A stretch of DNA of 64,000 bases, from positions 113,703 through 177,702 of the forward strand of contig BGKB01000189.1 of assembly GCA_003116975.1 (NCBI GenBank), written 5' to 3'. The first letter of the stretch is position 1. Every line of letters starts with the position of its first letter. The position numbers and the translations under genes were made by a program. The DNA is from Aurantiochytrium sp. KH105. Lineage: Eukaryota > Sar > Bigyra > Thraustochytrida > Thraustochytriidae. Shown here piece by piece: positions 26,477-35,059 of this stretch. The notes under the pieces were generated by a model. It made no database searches. It saw only the letters and a list, made by a program, of their open reading frames with translations, and was not told the DNA's origin.

Positions 26477-28096
26477 CTACGGGGATGTCATGTTGCTGCT
26501 GGGCGACACCGGTGCCGCTCTAGACGCAGTGTAGAACTTTTTCAGCCATTTGCTCGTGCCATCAAGCCCCGGGAAGAGCAAGCGTTCAGTCACGGCAAAG
26601 TTGTTCAATCGGTGTCGCACTTCAACTTTGAGATGCTTGGCGATGATGATCTTGCGATGCGTTCCCTGCGCACAGTGATCCTCCAGCCACTGATCCGTGG
26701 TCTTTTTGCTGTCCGACATGAACGCAAAGACATGATTTTGATTGATGACTCGTTGATGGAGAGCAGGGGCCTCGACAAAGACCAAGGCATCGCCGAGAAC
26801 CTGCAATCTGTCCAACATTTTGACAATGAAACCCACGTCGTCCTGCTCGAGAGCTGCAGCGGCACCCGCAGATGCCCCCGCCGCTGCTGCGGCCGCCATG
26901 GCACTGGGTAGAGTACTCGCTGCACTTTCAAAGTTTGTTTTCGACTGCGCGGCGGATGCAGCCTCGACTGGGTCCAGTCGCGAAGCATACGTAAGCAGGC
27001 TGTTGAGTTGATCAATGCGCGCAACAGACCAGTACGAGTCATGCGCCTGTCGCTTCCATTTACGGTACAGATCATTGTACGTTTCGCTAGCATGCAGACA
27101 CTTGCGTGGTTGGACGCACCACACGACGCCGTCCTCCCCGTCAAAAGTAGGGTCGCTCGTGGCAAAGTGCAGTGCGACCAAGGGAGAATACGAAAAGTCG
27201 AGCATACGGGTTGGACAGCCGTGGTGCTGAGCCAGTGTCAGCCACTCAAAGAGTGTCGACCTTGGGGGCAAGGCTCCGTGCGAGTAGTTTCGAAAGCTAC
27301 GCAAGATGGCCTTTTCTGTCTTGCGTTCCATGGCTGATCCGATGCCATGACCCAAGCGCTGCAGTGAGGTTTTGAGACGAAAAGTTCGATCAGGAAGCCC
27401 TCGAAAGACAAATGGTGAACGAAAGGCGCCGCGCCAGGCATCCCAAGAGTTGAGGTCCAGAGATCGAAGAAGCTCGGGCCATGTCCGAGCTACAATGGTC
27501 TCCCCAATGGGCGGATTGACAATTCCAGCGCTTACTCGTGGAAGATTCATGGAATAATGAAGGCGATCCATCTCGTACGCTAGTTCCTTGACCAGCAAGC
27601 GTCTTTGGTTATTTTGGCGCATATCGTAGTCTACCTCGTCGGTGGCCTTGCGCAGGGCCTCGAGAGCTTGTAAAAGATCCTGTGTACGCCCATTTCCGGC
27701 GTCGCTGTGCAGCGCGTCTATGTTTCCGCGAAGCCTGGGCGAGGATCCGTGGATTATTGCCGCATCTCTACTTTCTCGCGAGTATGTCAAGCCCAGCGAA
27801 AAGCTTCCGTTTCTGTTCGTACCGAGACCGAACCCTGTTTGTATTGCTTTCCGAAGCTTTGCATCTTGCTCAGCGTCCGTCTCGTCATCATGATCTTCGG
27901 CCTCGCGTTTTCGTTTGAGCTTGGCGCGGGACGCTTCGTTTTCTTCAACACTATCCACGACAATTTGGGCTTCTCTTTGCGCAGTGTCAATTACTTGTCC
28001 AGATGAACAGTCATCACCGTCCGACGATTGAGCGGCTGCAATCGGGGATGCAGCATCTACCGTGAGCTTTGCCTTTGGGTCCCCTTCGCTTTCCAT
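26477..28096 (-). CDS. FRG-domain protein
   Basis: 539 residues. Residues 1-200 are mostly charged, with a possible nuclear signal KLKRKRE near 59-65. The FRG domain spans about 204-515: it opens with TWPELLRSL, has the name-giving FVFRGLPD with F-R-G at 231-233, the hallmark LAQHHGCPTRMLDFS at 288-302 followed by SPLVALHFA, and closes with TERLLFPGLDG near 503-513. A 20-residue Ala-rich insert (about 400-416) interrupts the domain. FRG domains are common in bacteria, phages and some defence loci and sporadic in eukaryotes; their biochemical function is unsettled. All the hallmark residues are present, so it is probably functional. Transfer from a prokaryote is possible but untested; base composition looks like that of the neighbours. 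Confidence 0.9.
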   Translation of the reverse strand: MESEGDPKAKLTVDAASPIAAAQSSDGDDCSSGQVIDTAQREAQIVVDSVEENEASRAKLKRKREAEDHDDETDAEQDAKLRKAIQTGFGLGTNRNGSFSLGLTYSRESRDAAIIHGSSPRLRGNIDALHSDAGNGRTQDLLQALEALRKATDEVDYDMRQNNQRRLLVKELAYEMDRLHYSMNLPRVSAGIVNPPIGETIVARTWPELLRSLDLNSWDAWRGAFRSPFVFRGLPDRTFRLKTSLQRLGHGIGSAMERKTEKAILRSFRNYSHGALPPRSTLFEWLTLAQHHGCPTRMLDFSYSPLVALHFATSDPTFDGEDGVVWCVQPRKCLHASETYNDLYRKWKRQAHDSYWSVARIDQLNSLLTYASRLDPVEAASAAQSKTNFESAASTLPSAMAAAAAAGASAGAAAALEQDDVGFIVKMLDRLQVLGDALVFVEAPALHQRVINQNHVFAFMSDSKKTTDQWLEDHCAQGTHRKIIIAKHLKVEVRHRLNNFAVTERLLFPGLDGTSKWLKKFYTASRAAPVSPSSNMTSP

Positions 28097-28538
28097 TGCT
28101 TCGTGACCAACGTCGTTTGCAACGTTGGGCTCACGTACACGAGGAGAAGATAAGAATTGCGGAGTTGCGAGTTTCCTTTATCGTTCTCTGAACGCAGTTG
28201 CTTCTCTTCTTCAAACCCAGTTTCCCTTTCTTTGAGCCCAACTCGAGCGTCTCTTTGGCGAGCAGAGCAAGCACGCGCGCGGAGGCCTGTTTTCTTGCAA
28301 AAGGAGGAACGTTTTTGCGCTGGGCCACCGGAGCCTCTGATCGCCGTACGAGTTTCGTGTCTCTACTACCGTCTTCACTGCCATCCAAAAACCTCTCGGC
28401 TTTTCTGCTTTCACGACCCTTGGCTGGCCCGAGGCTCGGGCTCCGCAGCTTTGCCGCCTCCGGCTCTGCAGCTGCAACCTCACCTGCCGCAGCCGCCTCT
28501 TGGCTTCGGCGGAAGATCCTCATCTCGTCCCTCCACTG

Positions 28539-28602
28539 CGCAACCCCTTTCTAGGTCGCCGCGCAACCCATTTTGGCGCATTCTGCGCAACCCATTTTAG
28601 CG
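28539..28602 (+). repeat. three direct copies of a GCGCAACCC(C/A)TTT motif
   Basis: GCGCAACCCCTTT at about 28539, then GCGCAACCCATTTT near 28561 and again near 28586, the last two about 25 bp apart. They lie upstream of the FRG gene start (28096) on its 5' side. Confidence 0.75.
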
Positions 28603-29103
28603 GTCGCGGTTGGCGATATTCGGGAAGGTATCTATGGAGTTTTGGAAGGGTTCTTTAGTGTTATATACAATGTGCAATATGTAAAGGGAGGGGTGGGGGG
28701 CATGGGCCGAGACGCCGGTGCTCCGTGACCTTTGTTCGTGCGAGCAGGTACATGTGGGAGCGCCGGCTTAGCGGTCAAGAGGGTCTTCATTTTTCTTCAT
28801 TCTTCTTCGTGCTTCATTCTTCTGCTTCTTCATTGACATCCCGATTGTTGCCTGCGCTTTGGGAGGGAGGAGGAGAAGGGGAGCCTGCAGAGACCTAACG
28901 CGCACGCGCGTGCAGGCGCGGCGAGCTCGAGGCGCAGGAATACGGAACGGAGCCCGCCTCCGCGGCGGTGACGGTCGGCACGCAAGAAGAAGAAACAACA
29001 AGCGCTGCTGCAGCAATACAGAACTAACTCGTGGGCGGCGCAGCTAGCGAGCAAACCAGCAAGGCAACTTGTAACGAAGTCTCCTGCCTTGGCGGCTGGC
29101 GGG

Positions 29104-29158
29104 CTAGCTGGCAAGCTAGCTAGCTAGCTGGTCGGCTGGCTGGCTGGCTGGCTGGCCG
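29104..29158 (+). repeat. CTAGCTAG and GGCT tandem repeats
   Basis: GCTAGCTAGCTAGCTGG then five or more GGCT units, 60 bases before the LRR gene start. Confidence 0.88.
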
Positions 29159-29218
29159 ACTGACGGCAAGCGCGGAATCGTTGGTGCTTCTCGCGCGATC
29201 GCGAAAGAGTCTCGCGCG

Positions 29219-31138
29219 ATGCAGCGATCCCAAACCGTTGCGTCCGGCCCAGTGCCTGCGTGGACGCATGCACCAGGACATAAAAAGAAGGGCCTCCCGC
29301 GTAACGAGTCCGGCCCTGGCAATAACAATTCCAGCAACAGCAAAAGCGATGGTATTCACGCCAGCCAAAACGTTGCCAAGCCCGGACGCAGTCGCAAACA
29401 CAGTGGTGGACCTCCCGGAATGCAAGGAGGATCAGCATTGAGCGGTTCGCTTGCTCATGCGAGCAACGGCCACAGCAGCGCGAGCGCCAAGTCGCGTACA
29501 TCGCAAGAATCCCGTCGGCAGCGTACCCTTTCGAGCAATGGATACCAAGGCTCTGGGCAACAGCAAACGGGTCATTTTGGTGGCAGAAGCAAACAGGGCA
29601 AGCAGGCAGATGCCGCAAATACTGCAGCCAGAGCAAAGAATCTGGATCCTTCTCTCATACAGAGTTTGCATCAAATGGTACGCAGCGGCGGCACCTCCTT
29701 GGACCTGAGCCGCCGCGACTTTGGCCCCGAACACGTGCACGTTCTGGCCGAGGCACTCAAGGGTAATCGCTCTGTGAGCAAGCTCAATTTGAGCCACAAT
29801 CCAATTGGCGACCAAGGGTGCGAGCTTCTTGCAGACGCTCTTCGCTTCAATTCAGGTCTTAAGGAAATTGATCTCAGCTTCACAGAGTCGACCGGAAATG
29901 GCGTTCGCGCGCTCTGCAAAAAGCTGAAGGAGAGCAAGTGGCTCAAAGCTCGCGTGCGCAAGCTCAACCTTGCCGGTAATCGCCATGGCGCACGGGGCCC
30001 AACAGCCATCTACCGAACCCTCTCCTTTGCATCCTCGTTGCGCGAGCTGACGCTGGATCGCATGAATCATGAAGGAGCCGAACGACTCGCGTCTGCGTTA
30101 GCGTCCAATCAGACCCCACTTGCGCGTCTTGCTCTTTTGCATTGCGATCTCGACGAAGCCTTTGCTGGCTCCGTCGCCAAGATTGTGCAAGAACATGCGA
30201 GCTTGCGTGCGCTCACAGTTGGTAATTTTCCGCAATCGCCCGCCGCCGATGCCGCGATCGACAAGGCAGACATGGTGGTCATGGTCGAAGCAGCGGCAAC
30301 GACAAGGATGGGATCGCTGGATCAGCTTTTGCAGCCCTTGGCTTCGGGCGCTTCGCGCCTCGAGGAGCTGACGCTGTGCTCGCTCGTAGTGACTGAAAGA
30401 GAACTCGAGCTCCTGGGCCGCGCTCTGGCGGGCGACCGCCATTTGAAAAGGCTTGCGCTTGAGGATGCTTTGTGTTCTGCGACGGAGTCGCCTCAGTTTA
30501 CTCAGTACGTACAGCTGCATCCTTTTGTGCAATCAATCGAGGGTCTCGTACTGGTGCCACCGCGTGTTGGCAATGGCGCTCAGGTTGTTCCTGCTTCAAA
30601 TCAAATTAGCGAACATCAAGAAACGACGCTGAATAGAAATGACGCCATCGGAGGTGAGATCAATTCTCCTATTCGCCCCGCTACAGCCGCAACCACGATG
30701 GACTTGCATCAGGCCACACCGTCTTTTGTCGAGGCGGCACCGATGAATTTGGGCTGGAACTTTGCACCGCCGCCGGCAGCCGTAGACGAGGCGCAGCCAT
30801 CGATCGCGACTTCTTTGAGTCGAGATTCAAGCCCGCCTGATGGATTAATCGGATTACCTCCTCCTGGATTTCACGCCGCTGCGGTTCATGCGAATGCACA
30901 ACAAGGCTATCACGAGCAGCTTCCTCCCCTGATGCCGGGACTAGGACCCGGAGCGACTTCGCACGTTGATGCTGGTCCTGCACAGTTTGCACCGCCGGGA
31001 TTTGACCCGAGTCACTGGGGCAACATCGACCCTCACCTGCAAGAAGAGATTATGTCAGGTTTTGGTGGCCTGTGGCCTGCAAACTCGTCCTCTTCTTCTT
31101 CTTCTTCGTCCTTTTCGTCCTCATCATCCACGTTTTAG
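29219..31138 (+). CDS. RNase-inhibitor-type leucine-rich repeat protein
   Basis: 639 residues. Residues 1-145 are Gly/Ser/Asn/Lys-rich and probably disordered. Residues about 150-425 carry RI-type LRRs, for example SLDLSRRDFGPEHVHVLAEAL, KLNLSHNPIGDQGCELLADAL and the longer KLNLAGNRHGARGPTAIY. The remaining 210 residues are Pro/Ala/Gly-rich with P-P-G-F repeats (PPPGFHAAA, PPGFDPSHW) and end in a run of Ser and Phe encoded by a TTC-rich tract. No NACHT, kinase or membrane segment is present, so it is a stand-alone LRR adaptor-like protein of unknown partner. It differs from the AMN1-type LRR pair at 994-10016 in repeat class. Confidence 0.85.
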   Translation: MQRSQTVASGPVPAWTHAPGHKKKGLPRNESGPGNNNSSNSKSDGIHASQNVAKPGRSRKHSGGPPGMQGGSALSGSLAHASNGHSSASAKSRTSQESRRQRTLSSNGYQGSGQQQTGHFGGRSKQGKQADAANTAARAKNLDPSLIQSLHQMVRSGGTSLDLSRRDFGPEHVHVLAEALKGNRSVSKLNLSHNPIGDQGCELLADALRFNSGLKEIDLSFTESTGNGVRALCKKLKESKWLKARVRKLNLAGNRHGARGPTAIYRTLSFASSLRELTLDRMNHEGAERLASALASNQTPLARLALLHCDLDEAFAGSVAKIVQEHASLRALTVGNFPQSPAADAAIDKADMVVMVEAAATTRMGSLDQLLQPLASGASRLEELTLCSLVVTERELELLGRALAGDRHLKRLALEDALCSATESPQFTQYVQLHPFVQSIEGLVLVPPRVGNGAQVVPASNQISEHQETTLNRNDAIGGEINSPIRPATAATTMDLHQATPSFVEAAPMNLGWNFAPPPAAVDEAQPSIATSLSRDSSPPDGLIGLPPPGFHAAAVHANAQQGYHEQLPPLMPGLGPGATSHVDAGPAQFAPPGFDPSHWGNIDPHLQEEIMSGFGGLWPANSSSSSSSSSFSSSSSTF

Positions 31139-31515
31139 CCCCTTGAAGCTCCCGTGAATACGCTGTCGGACTCTGCGTTTGGCAGCGTTGCTTGAGCCAG
31201 CTTGCCGGCTCTTGTCGCGCAGCGTACATACATGCGTGGCACGGAACGAGGATGATTTCGATCTCAACATATGCAAGGCAAGCTCACGATCTTTTCATAC
31301 AGTTTTAAACATGGCCAAGGTTGGAGATCTTTTTCACGGAGAATTCCAAAAAGAGAGCGAGCGAGCGAGCGAGAAAGAGAGAGAGAGAGAGAGAAATAGA
31401 GAAATAGAAAGTAGGGCCGAGTACGAGAGAAGTAAAACAAAGAAAGGAGACATGGGAAAGGAAGTCGAGTGTGTTCTACTGCAAGTTTCCGGGGGAAAAC
31501 CGAACTTTTCTTGTC
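31139..31515. other. convergent 3' flanks with GA repeat
   Basis: 377 bp between convergent stop codons. It contains a GAGC/GA purine repeat (31352-31411) and no supported gene. Confidence 0.65.
31352..31411 (+). repeat. GAGC and GA purine repeat
   Basis: GAGC units followed by a run of GA dinucleotides and GAAATA units. Confidence 0.88.
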
Positions 31516-32445
31516 TTATGCGCTGTTGTGGAGGCGGTTGCCGCGCGGGTCTTGGTAAAGTCGCATCATGCGAGCATCCACGGCGCGCGACGAACGAAAG
31601 CGATCCCCCGCTTTGAGGACAAAGACTGCGCCCTCAGCGAGTTCATGTTTCGTTGTGCTTTGGTCCGGCGCCTCCACCTCGATAAGCGAGGACCCGACGA
31701 GCTGGATTAAAAGGGTCTCGAGAGTAGAGGTGGGTGGCGCGAGCCATTCGCTGGAAGCAGGCGAGTCCGGAGAACGGGCGCCTTCGACTTGAATTTTGAA
31801 TTCTGCGTCCGGGTGGCCCGGAAAGAGTGGCAAAAGCGCGCCATCCTCGGAGAGCTCCTTGTCGTGATCACGGACCCACGTCATGAGGTGAAACGGCTCA
31901 GGGAGCTCAATCTGTTCGTTTTCGATAATTGCACGTTCCGCAGGAAGGGCATTCTGCGTTGGTTCGCGCGTCTTGCTTTCCTCGGACGCCTTCCAAGCAT
32001 TGATGACGGGAACGAGGTCCTTGCCGAGATCCTGGCAGTGAAAGTACCTCTCCCAAAGCTTGCGATCGCACGTCGCAAAATCTGTGTAAAAGCGGAGAGC
32101 GTCATTTTCTTCAGGAAGACGCTCGCGCTCAATGACGAGGCCGAGCGAGTCACTGACGGGCCGCTGCGGCGAGTGCGGGACGCGCGAGGGCAGCAGGAAA
32201 ACGAATCCCTCTTCGATCTTGACCAGCTTGCGTTTTCCCTTTTGAATGGTCGGCAGCTCCATCCTGCCCTTGATTTGCCAGAAGAACTCGCTGCCGTCCT
32301 CGAGGTGGAAATCCTCCCTCGTGTTCGGGCCGCCGACGAACATGACCGAGAGCTGGCCCTTGTGCATGAGCTTATTGCATACTGGCGGCGCAAACTGGGC
32401 CTTGTGCTCTTCGTGCCACGCGTGGATCTCCACGGGCCGCTCCAT
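31516..32445 (-). CDS. HAAO: 3-hydroxyanthranilate 3,4-dioxygenase
   Basis: 309 residues from the ATG at 32445. Cleaves 3-hydroxyanthranilate to the semialdehyde that becomes quinolinate, in the kynurenine route to NAD. It is a cupin-fold Fe(II) enzyme, normally cytosolic. From this start the metal ligands H47, E53 and H91 and substrate Arg residues R43 and R95 fall at the same numbers as in the human enzyme, which is why I prefer 32445 over the upstream in-frame ATG at 32586. Supporting blocks: PPVCNKLMH, VMFVGGPNTREDFHLEDGSE, LLPSRVPHSPQRP and LVIERER. The C-terminal half is a second, degenerate cupin as in other eukaryotic two-domain members (human about 286 residues). The upstream 47 codons overlap a perfect palindrome and look like leader. 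Confidence 0.95.
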   Translation of the reverse strand: MERPVEIHAWHEEHKAQFAPPVCNKLMHKGQLSVMFVGGPNTREDFHLEDGSEFFWQIKGRMELPTIQKGKRKLVKIEEGFVFLLPSRVPHSPQRPVSDSLGLVIERERLPEENDALRFYTDFATCDRKLWERYFHCQDLGKDLVPVINAWKASEESKTREPTQNALPAERAIIENEQIELPEPFHLMTWVRDHDKELSEDGALLPLFPGHPDAEFKIQVEGARSPDSPASSEWLAPPTSTLETLLIQLVGSSLIEVEAPDQSTTKHELAEGAVFVLKAGDRFRSSRAVDARMMRLYQDPRGNRLHNSA

Positions 32446-32575
32446 CTTTTCCGTGCTGCTCTCGACGAGCTGTATCCGACCTTTGTCTGTCTGCAGCTCA
32501 GGCTGCAGCTGGGCGGCCGGTCGTGCCTGGTTTGCAGGTTTCGGACGATGAGATGAGATGAACTGAACGGGATTT

Positions 32576-32591
32576 ATATCGTGCACGATAT
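32576..32591. promoter_or_regulatory. perfect 16-bp palindrome upstream of HAAO
   Basis: ATATCGTGCACGATAT, self-complementary over all 16 bases, about 130 bp before the HAAO start codon. A second copy of its core (ATCGTGCACG) lies at 32606-32615, about 28 bp further upstream. The paired arrangement suggests a dimeric regulator site, but no factor is known to me. Confidence 0.5.
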
Positions 32592-32605
32592 CTATGGCTC
32601 TTATT

Positions 32606-32615
32606 ATCGTGCACG
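32606..32615. promoter_or_regulatory. second copy of the CGTGCACG core upstream of HAAO
   Basis: Contains the 8-bp self-complementary core CGTGCACG at 32608-32615, shared with the 16-bp palindrome at 32576-32591. Confidence 0.45.
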
Positions 32616-33565
32616 TTAAAGAATAATAAAGGGAGAGTTATACCCGGACGGAGAATCGCCAAGATTCCTAACACATTTTCGAAGTCCACATGCTTGACGG
32701 AAGGTCCCCACCTGCGAGCTGTGATAGGCGCGAGAAGTCGAAAGTGGGTCGAGTCGTAATGCAACGGATGAGCTGCTTCGATCGTCCGAACAATGTGAAC
32801 TGAAGGAAATATTACTACCCGTCGCAAGAAGGAATTCTATCTTTCTTTCTCTCTCTCACATGTCAATACTAGGCCTAGTAGTTTTGTTGAAAAATATGTG
32901 ATTGCTGGAGCGTAACCTAGCCGACACTCGCACGCCAAGAAACTCGGCTTGGGATCACTGGAGTGTAACGTAACCTAGTCGACGCGCGCGCCGGAAAATA
33001 GTCTTGTGATGAAGTTTAGTAATACGCCAGGATTCGTGGCAGAACTCCAGAAAGTGACGTGAAGGGTATCCGTAAACCCAACAAGCCTCAGGAGATGCGC
33101 CAATTGAGCACCTCCTCGGACGATCCTTTTCTCCGTGCGGACCAAATGACACTCCCGAGGAGATCGACCCGACCGACGTTGGCGACTCGCTTTCCATTGC
33201 CGAGACCCTTTCTCCGCGATTGCAGCTTTTGGACCCAGCACACTGCCTGCCAGCCTACCGCAGCACGCCTGTCTGCCAGTCTACCGCTGCTCTTGCAGGC
33301 CAACGACTCGCCGCGCGTGGCGGCGCAAGTGGCCAGGGTGGCTGACACTGAGCACGGCCACGCCGCCTCGCGCGCGCGCACGCGGCAGCATCAGCATCAG
33401 CGGCTGCGGCTTTCCCCCAAAATCGACATGTGGCAGTATCGACGGACTCGTCTCTCACAGTTGGCCAGTCTTCCGCACCTAGAAGTTGTGAAGCAACAGC
33501 TTTGCGCGCGCTTCGAGATGCCATTAATTAACAGCGCCCCGCAACTGTGGGAACGGGGCCTCGCG

Positions 33566-33660
33566 TGGTGCGGGGCGAGTGCGCCTGGGGATCCCCAATT
33601 TCTGGGGCGGCTGTGGGGCGAATGCGATCGGGGATCCACAATTTCTTTGCGCGGCTGTGG
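33566..33660 (+). repeat. 43-bp tandem repeat, two good copies and one degenerate
   Basis: GGGGATCC occurs at 33587 and 33630, each followed by a similar CAATTTCT...GCGGCTGTGGGGCG block; a weaker copy precedes them. A related GGGGATCCCCAGCTGTGG stretch is at about 50180-50197. Confidence 0.75.
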
Positions 33661-34520
33661 GGCGCCATCTTGCCCTCTGCAGCTGCCGCCGTGTCTTGGG
33701 CTTCTCTCCGTCTCCCGCTTCTCTCCGTTTACGGCTTCTCTCCGTCTCCGGTCCACGCCGCGTACCGGCTTTCGGCCCCGCCCGTCTGCAACAAGCTGCA
33801 GCTGCTGCTGCGCGCGCAGGTCGCGCTCGCGGCGGGCGCCGGAGTTGGGGGCGCGGGGTTTTGCCAGCAGCTGCAGCTAGCTTTCGCTTGCCCTCGCTTG
33901 CCGCTGGCTTGCTTGAATCGGCCGAGGCAGGCGCTGCAGCTTTCCGGTCGCGCAGTGCTTGTCCGCACCGCAGCGTTTCTCCGCAGCAGTTTTGCGTGGC
34001 CACGGTGGCTCTTTGTTTCTGTTTGTTGCTTGTAATAGTATATCTATTGCTGCTTTGTAGGCTGTTGCGCTGTGGAGGCTGACTCAGTCGGTCGGTTCGT
34101 TTGCTCGGTGCGTTCGTTTGGCGGCTGGGTGGCTGCGAGCCCGGGGCGCCTCGCGCGCATCCCTCTCCTCCGCGCCGCCCGCTCCCCGCGCTGCATCTCG
34201 TCTCGTCTCGTCTCGCATCATCGCATCGCATCGCATCGCACCCACTCGCTCCCCGCCTCGACGCCGTGCCCGCGCAGTTCGACGCCCCGCCCAGCCGGGC
34301 CGTGCTGTGGTTGCCAGTCCTGGAGCGGAGAGAGACGCACAAACACAGTCTGAGTCGCAGCCAGACAGACTCGGGGAGAGACCCAGACAGACACAAAGAC
34401 AAAGTAAGAAAGGAGGCAGAACGGAGCTCCGGGCGCAGGGCCTCTCCATCCATCCTGGAGCGTCGGCCCGCCGCCGCCGGCCCCCGACGCCCGCGCCGAG
34501 GCCGCAGCGCAGCTGGCGTA

Positions 34521-34577
34521 GATGGTGCAGCTGGCGCAGCTGGCGCAGCTGGCGCAGCTGGCACAGCTGGCACAGTC
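34521..34577 (+). repeat. 9-bp (CTGGCGCAG)n array
   Basis: About six copies of the 9-mer with one-base variants (CTGGCACAG) near the end. Confidence 0.9.
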
Positions 34578-35059
34578 GGCGCGGAGTCGCATGAACGAAG
34601 TTGCGGAGGCGGGAGCGGCGTAGGGCGGGCGTAGGGGCAGGCCTAGGGCCCAGCTAGGCGGCGGCCTACCAGTGCGGCGGGGCGTGCGCAGACAGAGGCA
34701 GGCAGACCCCGATCGATCCCGTTCAGGCGCGCGACGACGTGCCCGCCTGAGCGACGGAGGCCGGCGCCGACGGCCTCGCGAAGCTGGTGAACGGGCGGAC
34801 GGGCGGGAGGGCGGGCGGCAGAGGCCGGAGAGCGCGCGGGAGGCGAGAGCTCGGCGGCGGCGGCGGCGGCGTTGGCGTCGACGCCGGCAAGATCTGCTTC
34901 ATCACGCACGCAAACCGCACGGCGCGGCACAGCACGACGCGGGCGGTGCCGGGCTGGCCGGCTGGCCGGCCGACGAACGAGCTATTCAGCTAGCTAGCAC
35001 CACAAGCAACACAAGCTACACAAGCAACATAAACAACCAGGCTGTCGCTGCGTTCTGAC

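Larger units (their letters stand above)
28097..29218. other. divergent upstream region, FRG gene and LRR gene
   Basis: Contains direct repeats of GCGCAACCC with a following TTT run at about 28539-28600 and a GCTAGCTGG/GGCT array at 29104-29158. The 130-residue minus-strand frame at 28131-28523 is Ala/Lys/Arg-rich and unrecognised; it could be leader sequence of the FRG transcript. Confidence 0.5.
32616..35059. other. 2.4 kb region without a convincing gene
   Basis: AT-rich to about 33060, then GC-rich with a 43-bp repeat (33566-33660), an ATCGC array near 34215-34240 and a 9-bp CTGGCGCAG array (34521-34577). The 273-residue plus-strand frame at 33059-33880 and the minus-strand frames are compositionally biased and unrecognised. 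The last part is the upstream region of the first array gene. Confidence 0.55.

Noticed and set aside
31179..31616. 145-codon plus-strand frame overlapping the HAAO 3' end
   Set aside because: Runs through a GA microsatellite and into the antisense of HAAO.
32446..32586. 47-codon N-terminal extension of HAAO
   Set aside because: The ATG at 32586 lies inside the 16-bp palindrome, and starting at 32445 puts metal ligands at the family positions.
33059..33880. 273-codon plus-strand frame before the array
   Set aside because: Composition is Arg/Ser/Leu/Cys-rich and it runs through the 43-bp repeat; no domain.
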